From positions 1 to 64,000 of the forward strand of contig JAFZZT010000020.1 in assembly GCA_017615595.1 (NCBI GenBank): 64,000 bases of DNA, given 5' to 3'. Each line of letters opens with the position of its first letter. The stretch's first letter is position 1. Position numbers and translations under genes: made by a program. Below the pieces are notes generated by a model. It had not been told where the DNA came from. It saw nothing but the letters and a program-made list of their open reading frames with translations, and made no database searches. Shown piece after piece: positions 57,199 to 64,000 of the stretch. Source of the DNA: Bacteroidales bacterium (GTDB taxonomy: Bacteria; Bacteroidota; Bacteroidia; Bacteroidales; WCHB1-69).

Positions 57199-59007
57199 TC
57201 AACAGCCCAGCACCTTCATCTGGCAGCGGGCGCAGTCGAACTCCAGCCGATAGCGGTGTGTACCGTCTGAAAGATACCAAGGCAGGTGCACCTTGCGCCC
57301 TTCGGGCTGGCGACTGCACAGACCCAGCTCATAGCGGATACAGTATTTGCAGACCATCAGCTCTTTGCCTTTGAAGTCGCGACTCTGGTCGAGCCCCTCC
57401 TCTACCTTACTGGCGCCAAAATCGGCATAGAGTTTCCGGTGGGCGGCGTTCACGACATTGGCCTTGTAGGAGACCTCGTCAAACAAAGGTTCGGGATGCG
57501 CTTGGCGAGCCACCTCCTGTGGGTAGAAATGACGGACACGCTCCTCCTCCAACTGCTCCACGACCTGTTTTTTCAAAATATTCAGTGTGGATGTGGGGAT
57601 GAAGAACTGGTCGCACACCTTCACCGAGCGAGCCTCGAAAGAAGTGTTGCCCAACTTGGACAGGGCGGTTTGCAACTGCTGGGCTGCCATCTCGGGTTTT
57701 TGGGCAGCTTGCAGCGTTATGTCCATCGACTGCTTCACCGTACAACCATCTTCGTCCGTGGCCGTCAGGGAAAAGCCCTGCGCATTCGCCTCGAGGTCCC
57801 AATCGACCCAGACTCTACGCTCGGCCGTCTTCCCCGCCAAAATGGTCTCGAACTGCTTATCCTGATTGCGGAATATCTCCACCTGTCGGAAAGCGGACAC
57901 CGGCTTGTGCGGGGTTATCTTCGCCCCGTCAACCCGGTTAACCTGAAATCCTTCCAGCGTATTCTCCTGATTGATAAAGCAGAGCCCATCACCATTCACG
58001 ATAATGGCAGAGCCCTCATAGAACAGATTACCGCGGGTATCTTGCCGCAGCGTGCCTAACCGCTCCCCCATGGCCTTGGGCGTCAGCAGCGTGGCCATCT
58101 TCTTCCGCTCTCCCTGAATGAAATAGTCGGTATAGCCCCTGTTGAATGTCTTATTGGGGTTTGGCGTGAAGAAATAGTAACAATGTCCGCTCCCTGAAGG
58201 GCGACAGTCCGGCATGCCTTCCAACACGGCATCTATCCGTTGGCGGTAATAGGAGGTGATATTCTTGACATAGGAGACATCCTTGAGGCGACCTTCCACC
58301 TTGAGGGAACAGACCCCGGCATTGAGCAGGTCGGCGATAGAGGCGCTACGGTTCATATCGCGCAACGACAGCAGGTACTGGGAAGAGGCGACCTTCTTTC
58401 CATTGGCATCGGTAAGGTCGTAACGATAGCGGCAGAGCTGGGCGCAGGCACCGCGGTTGCCACTGCGCCCCGTGGCGCAGCAGCTCATATAGCACTGTCC
58501 GCTGTAGGAGACACACAAGGCGCCATGCACGAAGGTCTCCAACTCTATCTTGGTCTGTTGACGTATTTGCCGGATGGTCTCCAGGTCCAGCTCGCGGGCC
58601 AGGATAGCGCGCTGAAGACCCAGCTTCTCCAAGAACTGCACCCGTTCCACCGAGGCATTATGGCACTGCGTGCTGGCATGCAACGCCACCGGGGGCATGT
58701 CTATGTTGAGCAAGCCCAAGTCCTGGATAATCAACGCATCCACCCCCATCTCATACAGACTCCACGCCATGCGGCGAGCATCCTCCAGCTCGTCATCAAA
58801 CAGCAAAGTGTTGAGGGTGACGTGTACCTTAGCCCCGTAGAGATGGCTATAACGGACCAGCTGTTCGATATCCTGCAGGCTGTTGCCCGCCGCCTGACGC
58901 GCACCGAACTTCGGAGCCCCGATATATACCGCATCGGCACCATGATTGATGGCCTCCATACCGGTCGCCATATCCTTGGCAGGTATCAACAACTCCACCC
59001 TATACAT
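57199..59007 (-). CDS. U32-family peptidase-like protein (RlhA/YegQ type)
   Basis: 602 residues from MYRVELLIPAKDM (ATG 59007), which matches the usual N-terminus of the family (LLAPAxxxE). An upstream ATG at 59040 would add 11 residues and overlap the preceding gene more. The TIM-barrel region has GADAVYIGAPKFGARQAAGN and HASTQCHNASVERVQFLEKL. The U32 signature region has ELETFVHGALCVSYSGQCYM and SGNRGACAQLCRYRYDL, with metal-cluster cysteines, and LKVEGRLKDVSYVKNITSYY. Other cysteines near the C-terminus (CKYCIRYELGLC, FDCARCQMKVLGC) may bind an Fe-S cluster. U32 proteins act in rRNA hydroxylation (RlhA) or as peptidases; which applies is not settled by sequence. Confidence 0.88.
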   Translation of the reverse strand: MYRVELLIPAKDMATGMEAINHGADAVYIGAPKFGARQAAGNSLQDIEQLVRYSHLYGAKVHVTLNTLLFDDELEDARRMAWSLYEMGVDALIIQDLGLLNIDMPPVALHASTQCHNASVERVQFLEKLGLQRAILARELDLETIRQIRQQTKIELETFVHGALCVSYSGQCYMSCCATGRSGNRGACAQLCRYRYDLTDANGKKVASSQYLLSLRDMNRSASIADLLNAGVCSLKVEGRLKDVSYVKNITSYYRQRIDAVLEGMPDCRPSGSGHCYYFFTPNPNKTFNRGYTDYFIQGERKKMATLLTPKAMGERLGTLRQDTRGNLFYEGSAIIVNGDGLCFINQENTLEGFQVNRVDGAKITPHKPVSAFRQVEIFRNQDKQFETILAGKTAERRVWVDWDLEANAQGFSLTATDEDGCTVKQSMDITLQAAQKPEMAAQQLQTALSKLGNTSFEARSVKVCDQFFIPTSTLNILKKQVVEQLEEERVRHFYPQEVARQAHPEPLFDEVSYKANVVNAAHRKLYADFGASKVEEGLDQSRDFKGKELMVCKYCIRYELGLCSRQPEGRKVHLPWYLSDGTHRYRLEFDCARCQMKVLGC

Positions 59008-60145
59008 CGGCAAAGGATTTTTGCTGGATGGGGAACTCATCTGTCAACTCGCCGGAAAAATAAAAATCGCTGCCAATCACGCCGAAAGTGTATTCCCGGT
59101 CCCCCACTCTGATACGGGATCCGCCACATTGGGGGTTCTCCTTGGGCTTGGAGACTTCAAAACCGAGATTGAAAAGCGTGAAAAGGATGTCGGGACGATC
59201 GGATATGTCGTAACCGGCTCGCTTCCACTGCAACATGGTCTGGTGCAGGATACAGCCAGTATAGATGTAGGAAAAGAGATGGTTACGGTAGTTCACCAGA
59301 CGGTTGTAACGCTCTGTGGCATGGTCGGCCGTCTCAAAATCGAGGATATGCTCGTATGCCTTGCCCATGTAATAGGGACTGGCTGTGTCGGTCAGGTGTT
59401 TCTCCACCAACATAGCCGTATAGTCTTTCACACCCGTCACACCGAAAGAGAACTGAGACTGCACGCTGAGCACCTTCACAGGCCCGAGATAGCGTTTGTA
59501 CATCTCTCGTTTGCTATTGAAAAGACGAATCTGCTCGCCCACGAGGCAACCCACGATGAGACGGGGCTCCACGCCAGTGATACGAGCGGCATCCAAGATA
59601 GCATCCTTGTCTTTCAAAATGGCTTGTTTCAAGACAGGCCAAGCGGAGTCATTCATCCACGGGATCAAGTTCTCCCGGTCTTGCGTGACGGCATAGCGGT
59701 CATAGACCTGCATCAGCTCCTGGCACATCTTGTCATACTGAGCACCCTTGTCTGTCTCCGACAAATACATCTTGGCAGCATAGAGCATCCTGTCGGCCGC
59801 ATCGGCTCGTTCCGAACTGTTCTTGGCCATCAGGATTTTCTCCGCATTGCTGGGATAGAACTTGCTTAAAGCCGCAATCTGCAGATAGTTTTTCAAGTCA
59901 TTTTGCTTGACATCCAAGGAATCCCCCATAGAATGCTGCTTATAGTTGGCCAAATAGCGGTTGTTATCATCCACCGCTCCTCTGTCGTTGGTCAAACCAA
60001 GCTTATACACACCCCAAGCACCCAGAATCGCTGCGCCCGCAATGGCGAACAGCATCATGGCCACTATGAAAAGACGAGTCCGGATTTTGAAATTTTTCCA
60101 TGACCCCCACAACGACTTTCGTTCTTGATTTTCAGCAGATTGCAT
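59000..60145 (-). CDS. Membrane-anchored protein, possibly lysozyme-like
   Basis: 381 residues from ATG 60145, chosen because the longer frame lies in the promoter (TACTTTTG at 60174-60181). One N-terminal helix (TRLFIVAMMLFAIAGAAILG) anchors a large exterior domain. A segment ILDAARITGVEPRLIVGCLV GEQ (split here for length) and FGVTGVKDYTAMLVEK resemble the catalytic-Glu and Gly-x-x-G region of lysozyme-like transglycosylases, but this is only a resemblance. The C-terminal third has a Tyr/His-rich stretch (YNRLVNYRNHLFSYIYTGCI). No confident family. It overlaps the start of the downstream U32 gene by 8 bp. Confidence 0.6.
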   Translation of the reverse strand: MQSAENQERKSLWGSWKNFKIRTRLFIVAMMLFAIAGAAILGAWGVYKLGLTNDRGAVDDNNRYLANYKQHSMGDSLDVKQNDLKNYLQIAALSKFYPSNAEKILMAKNSSERADAADRMLYAAKMYLSETDKGAQYDKMCQELMQVYDRYAVTQDRENLIPWMNDSAWPVLKQAILKDKDAILDAARITGVEPRLIVGCLVGEQIRLFNSKREMYKRYLGPVKVLSVQSQFSFGVTGVKDYTAMLVEKHLTDTASPYYMGKAYEHILDFETADHATERYNRLVNYRNHLFSYIYTGCILHQTMLQWKRAGYDISDRPDILFTLFNLGFEVSKPKENPQCGGSRIRVGDREYTFGVIGSDFYFSGELTDEFPIQQKSFADV

Positions 60146-60173
60146 GTAATGATTACCCTTTTGAAAAACGGCG

Positions 60174-60181
60174 CAAAAGTA
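60174..60181 (-). promoter_or_regulatory. -7 promoter element (TACTTTTG) of the membrane protein/U32 pair
   Basis: The reverse complement reads TACTTTTG, an exact TAnnTTTG match 28 bp before the ATG at 60145. Confidence 0.6.
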
Positions 60182-60255
60182 GTCTTTTTTTTGAGATTTA
60201 TTCCACCTTACAAAAGATTTTAAATAGCTCTTTTTCAACAATATGCGTAAACAAA

Positions 60256-63200
60256 CTACCTGACTAGCGTCACATTGCCTTTCATTAATAATTCCTGACC
60301 GTCAAAACAAGTACCTTTCAGATAATAGTCATAGACCCCTTGCTGGCATTGTTTCCCTTTGAAGGTCCCGTCCCAACCCTCCTGCAGCGAGGTGGTCTCA
60401 AAGACCTTTTCGCCCCAGCGGCTGTAAACGGCAAAATAGAAGTTTTCCAATATGACACTACGGACATAGAGGATGTCGTTCTGCCCGTCTCCATTGGGGG
60501 TGAAGAGATTCGGGACAAAGACGTATGGATCGTCACAGGTCACATGTTCGACATGGATGGTAACGGTATCTTCCTTCACACAGCCGAAGGTATCGGTCAC
60601 CTGCACCGTAAAGGTGGTGGTGTTCAAGATATTGACAGCGGTAGCAGACGAGTCCGGGGTGGCGAGCCCATCTGCAGGAGTCCATTGATAGGTGTAATCG
60701 GAGCCATATTGGGTGGCGAACACGGCCGCGGGGGTGCCGGCCCACACAGAACAGGGATTACACCAGGCGTCAATAGGGAACTCAAAGGTGCCTTCTCGGC
60801 GAATCACGACTCCCTCAAACACCTTTTGACAACCATAGTTGTTGGTAAGAGTCACGGAATAGCCGGTCGAGTGTTGGATAGCAACATACGGGGTCGCAGA
60901 AGACGACTGCGAACCATCATCGAAATGCCATTGATAGGTGTAGCTGTCCGCACCACTCACGGGCATCTCCAAAGTGATGCCATCTTCAAAACAAATCACG
61001 AAGTTCGGCTCCTCGGTCAGGGCGATGGTGGATATGATCACACTCATAGGGCGTATCACCTCACACTCGCCATCGGAGAGACGCACATAGTAGGTCATGG
61101 GATGATCCGGAGTCACCTGCAAACTGTCCACATGCTGCGCGAGGATATGGGAAAAATCGGGGGTGTCGGACCAAGAAACCAAGATAGGATGCGAACTGTT
61201 GTGATCGTAGTCTATGGACAAAACCAAAGAGCTATCTTCGCAACAGACATTCAAATCGCTATAGGCCAGGTCGAAAGTGTTAACATAGACCCACTGGTAT
61301 AGCGTATCAGAACAGTTGCCCGTCTGCGCGATGAGCATATAGAGCATGGAGCTGTCAGGATTTACGATAGGATTGGATATGGTGGGATCGCTCATCGACT
61401 GGGTGACGGTCCAATGGTAGTTGACATCCGTGGCGGGCGGGAGGCCTATCTGCTGAGACTCACCCTCGCAGGTGGTGACGGGTGGCAATTGCGTGGTACT
61501 GTTGGAGAGCACCTGGAACGTGCGCGTCAGCGTGTCGGAGATATTGCAGCTGCTGTTGTCATGCACGATAAGGGTGATGGTGTAGGAACCCGACTGGCTG
61601 TAATAATGGGAAGGCTCGGGCTGGCTGGAGGTCGTGCCGTCTCCAAAATCCCAGAAGTAGGTAGTGTTGCTGCCGATGGTCTGGGAATGGTTGATGAAAT
61701 GAAGTGTGTCGGGACCGCACAGCACATGGGGTATCGTAAAGTCAGCCACCACCACGGGCATCCCGAAGTCCATCTTGATGACGCCGAGGTTGCAATTGCT
61801 GCTATTGTTGGTCTGAGACCAGGCGCCTGGCGTGGTCGGGAAGGTACTCTGACCACCACATCCAGCGCACACGGCCTGATAGATGCAGCCCTTGCGGTTG
61901 AAACGGCTCGTGCCACCATCCACATGTTCGTGCACATTGTCGCCCCCAAAGAAGCTGCCATAGACAAGCGCTGAGGCGTTATTGTCCAGACAGATAAAGT
62001 AATAGTCGGAGCCGTCTGTGGTCAACTGAAAAGCATCACTGGTGATGGGCAAGCCGGAAGTGCCGCCAAAACCATTCAGGGAGTAAGAACCCCAGCCAGA
62101 CATGTAGATATGATTGCAGTAGTCCACCGACAAGGCAGTCGGGGAGATGTCCGGACCACCATTGCCCGTCCCAAAGGCGGTGGACCACTGAAGACCATCC
62201 AGCGCAGGATTCAATTTGGCCAGGAACTGCCCTCCCCCACTCGTGTAATATCCAGCATTGTAAATCCAGCTGCTGCCACCCGCTTCCGTCTGACCGAAGA
62301 CATACGGAAAGTCAAATTTATCACCTTTGATGAGATAACACTGGTCATAGCTGTTCGTCCCCAGATAGGTGGAATGGAGCATCTGACTTCCATTGGCCGA
62401 GAGGTGCGTCACGAAACCATCTCCACCACCATGATGGGAAGTCTGGTACGCATTGGCCGAAACAGGGAAATTCTGAGAATGCGTGCCGCCAGTCACATAC
62501 AACGTCTTGTCATCACAAAGCATCATGCTATAGCCGGCATCATTCACACTACCACCCAAAAAGGTACTCCAGACCATCTGGGATAGGCTCTGGTTCATTT
62601 TGAACACACAGGCATCCTGTTGGCCCTGCAACGAGTGCAGGAAGGCATTGGCCGTGACAGGGAAATCATCCGATCGGGTGGAAGAGACCACATACACATC
62701 GCTATTCTCGTCCACGATAATCTCCCCACGATTATCGTCCGCATAGTTCACCCGAAGAACCGGTGCAGTGTTCAATCCGTCAGAAGCAGAACCGCCCACA
62801 AAGGTGGATGCCAACAACTGCGTGCCATCCGTACTGAGTTTGGCCACAAAGATATCCGCTCCCAAAGGAAAATTCAAAGACGTGGAAAGCGTAACGCCGG
62901 GCCCACCGTTAAAAGAGGTGTCAAACGCGGACGGCGTAACAGGAAAATCCGGTGAGCCCGTGGTCCCAAAGATATAAAGCTCGTCTATATCGTTGACATG
63001 AAGACTGTGGGGAATATCAAGATAAGAACCTCCCAAATAGGTAGAATAAAAGAGCAATGAACCGGTGATGGAAAACTTGGTGATACCGACATCCACATAC
63101 CCAGCACCAGAGGCACAAAAGTTGACTTGGTAAGCACCGATCGTGACCGGATAGCCTACACCAAAGACAATGCCACCGCCGTAGAGATGATCATCGGAAT

Positions 63201-63996
63201 CGTAGGTGGCCGTATAACCCCAATTATCGGCCGTAGAACCGGAAAAAGAGGAAAAAACGACCGTGGGGTCAACCACGAGGGCAAAATCCTCGTCAAAGGC
63301 GCCTAACGCAAAAGAGACCCTATTCCCTTTCAAGACATAACGACAATCCACAAAGGCCGTGTCACCATGGATGATTTGGTAGGCGACAGGCGCCAGCTCG
63401 ATAATTTGGGAAAGATGATTATGTAGCAAGAGGTTCCCGTCACGGAGCATGACAGACTTCACCCCGTCATATTGCATAACAATAGGTGTTGGAGAGGAAT
63501 GCGGTGCGATGTAAAATTCATATTTGAGACAACCATCTTGCTGGAAAAGACGGGCATCAATTCCTGGATAGAGGTTGGAGTAACGTAGTTCCGCACAAGG
63601 ATGAATCCCTGACGCCCATCGCTTTGGATCTCGGTGCGTGAAATAATTGTAGTAATGATCAAAGGGGTGGACTCCGTCAACGGTGACATCTGGGGAGGCG
63701 TTGACAAAAGAGACCTTGTAGGCAGATGCATCCAACTCAGTACTAAAAGGCCGCCCATGCACTTTAGCATCACGCATGGCGTCAAACTGAGTCGGATCAA
63801 CCATCGCGATAGTGAACCCGTCTGTTTCGGCAAAGAAGGTGCCATAGTGCAATTTGGCCTGAAACAAGACCGCATCATCAAACTGACCGTGGTTGGGAAC
63901 GAACTCGAGATTCCCCACCGCGAGAGAATCTGGAGACTTGGCCAACATCACAGACCATAGAGAGAAGATCAAAATGAACAAAAGTGTTCGCTTCAT
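60256..63996 (-). CDS. Large T9SS type B cargo protein: DUF7948/SBBP propeller, PKD, gliding-type C-terminus
   Basis: 1246 residues with a signal peptide (MKRTLLFILIFSLWSVMLA). Residues about 25-260 are the DUF7948-type N-terminal domain (VPNHGQFDDAVLFQAKLHYG, YSNLYPGIDARLFQQDGCLK). From about 265 to 690 come SBBP beta-propeller repeats (FYSTYLGGSYLDIPHSL, STFLGGSVNDAGYSM, HSTYLGTNSYDQCY). A PKD domain (YFWDFGDGTTSSQPEPSHYY) and further Ig-like domains follow. The end is a type B T9SS sorting (gliding-motility) domain: PYVFVPNLFTPNGDGQNDIL, YSRWGEKVFETTSLQEGWDG and TFKGKQCQQGVYDYYLKG. A cell-surface adhesin or structural protein is the usual inference. It stands alone; no promoter in the window because the start is at the right edge. 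Confidence 0.92.
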   Translation of the reverse strand: MKRTLLFILIFSLWSVMLAKSPDSLAVGNLEFVPNHGQFDDAVLFQAKLHYGTFFAETDGFTIAMVDPTQFDAMRDAKVHGRPFSTELDASAYKVSFVNASPDVTVDGVHPFDHYYNYFTHRDPKRWASGIHPCAELRYSNLYPGIDARLFQQDGCLKYEFYIAPHSSPTPIVMQYDGVKSVMLRDGNLLLHNHLSQIIELAPVAYQIIHGDTAFVDCRYVLKGNRVSFALGAFDEDFALVVDPTVVFSSFSGSTADNWGYTATYDSDDHLYGGGIVFGVGYPVTIGAYQVNFCASGAGYVDVGITKFSITGSLLFYSTYLGGSYLDIPHSLHVNDIDELYIFGTTGSPDFPVTPSAFDTSFNGGPGVTLSTSLNFPLGADIFVAKLSTDGTQLLASTFVGGSASDGLNTAPVLRVNYADDNRGEIIVDENSDVYVVSSTRSDDFPVTANAFLHSLQGQQDACVFKMNQSLSQMVWSTFLGGSVNDAGYSMMLCDDKTLYVTGGTHSQNFPVSANAYQTSHHGGGDGFVTHLSANGSQMLHSTYLGTNSYDQCYLIKGDKFDFPYVFGQTEAGGSSWIYNAGYYTSGGGQFLAKLNPALDGLQWSTAFGTGNGGPDISPTALSVDYCNHIYMSGWGSYSLNGFGGTSGLPITSDAFQLTTDGSDYYFICLDNNASALVYGSFFGGDNVHEHVDGGTSRFNRKGCIYQAVCAGCGGQSTFPTTPGAWSQTNNSSNCNLGVIKMDFGMPVVVADFTIPHVLCGPDTLHFINHSQTIGSNTTYFWDFGDGTTSSQPEPSHYYSQSGSYTITLIVHDNSSCNISDTLTRTFQVLSNSTTQLPPVTTCEGESQQIGLPPATDVNYHWTVTQSMSDPTISNPIVNPDSSMLYMLIAQTGNCSDTLYQWVYVNTFDLAYSDLNVCCEDSSLVLSIDYDHNSSHPILVSWSDTPDFSHILAQHVDSLQVTPDHPMTYYVRLSDGECEVIRPMSVIISTIALTEEPNFVICFEDGITLEMPVSGADSYTYQWHFDDGSQSSSATPYVAIQHSTGYSVTLTNNYGCQKVFEGVVIRREGTFEFPIDAWCNPCSVWAGTPAAVFATQYGSDYTYQWTPADGLATPDSSATAVNILNTTTFTVQVTDTFGCVKEDTVTIHVEHVTCDDPYVFVPNLFTPNGDGQNDILYVRSVILENFYFAVYSRWGEKVFETTSLQEGWDGTFKGKQCQQGVYDYYLKGTCFDGQELLMKGNVTLVR

Positions 63997-64000
63997 TTGA

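Overview
The window comes from an anaerobic member of the Bacteroidota, most likely Bacteroidales. The evidence is: many promoters with the Bacteroidota -7 consensus TAnnTTTG close to start codons; type IX secretion (T9SS) cargo with type A and type B C-terminal sorting domains; a C10 cysteine peptidase; a SecDF fusion; the lptD / amidase / MCE gene neighbourhood; pyruvate phosphate dikinase; and HydE, which implies [FeFe]-hydrogenase metabolism. No rRNA, tRNA or CRISPR array was found.

Layout. 1-7.1 kb (minus): probable operon of a DsbD-like protein, Lnt, and a large secreted C10 peptidase that runs off the left edge and ends in near-identical 101-residue repeats. 7.1-8.6 kb (plus): a hemerythrin-like protein overlapping a LuxR-type regulator with a degenerate receiver, then an 18-unit AGTTNNN heptamer array. 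8.7-16.7 kb (plus): secDF, a PorE-like OmpA protein, a His-rich COG0523 GTPase and a pyridoxal-kinase-like protein. 16.7-21.8 kb: a PIF1-like helicase (minus), a decayed porin/di-heme oxidoreductase fusion, and a ResB-CcsA cytochrome c maturation protein. 21.8-26.1 kb: a tandem duplication that left a truncated copy in front of a frame-split T9SS metalloprotease. 26.2-34.4 kb (minus): lptD, two transglutaminase-like proteins and glgB. 34.5-40 kb (plus): envelope genes (amidase, MCE protein, DUF3127, NlpC/P60, mltG) and a ROK kinase.

40.0-48.7 kb is an accessory island: a toxin-antitoxin pair, a DUF4919-like protein, an ADP-ribosylglycohydrolase fused to a second domain, a 19-residue-repeat protein, a RiPP-like locus and two unrecognised genes. 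The RiPP-like locus has a radical SAM/SPASM maturase with a PqqD-like N-terminus, a previously unlisted 34-codon three-cysteine peptide gene followed by a terminator, and a proline-rich peptide gene overlapping a 284-residue protein. The maturase and the unknown operon both lie behind copies of the same promoter-plus-leader repeat, in the same orientation and at the same distance from the start codon.

48.9-64 kb is mostly core: a GNAT-like protein, an SDR enzyme, an outer-membrane barrel, ppdK, a TPR protein, hydE, a Gre factor, a U32 peptidase, a membrane-anchored protein, and a 1246-residue type B T9SS cargo protein.

The best candidates for something undescribed are the RiPP-like locus with its hidden peptide, the repeated leader module, and the metalloprotease frame offset that is shared by both copies of the duplication.
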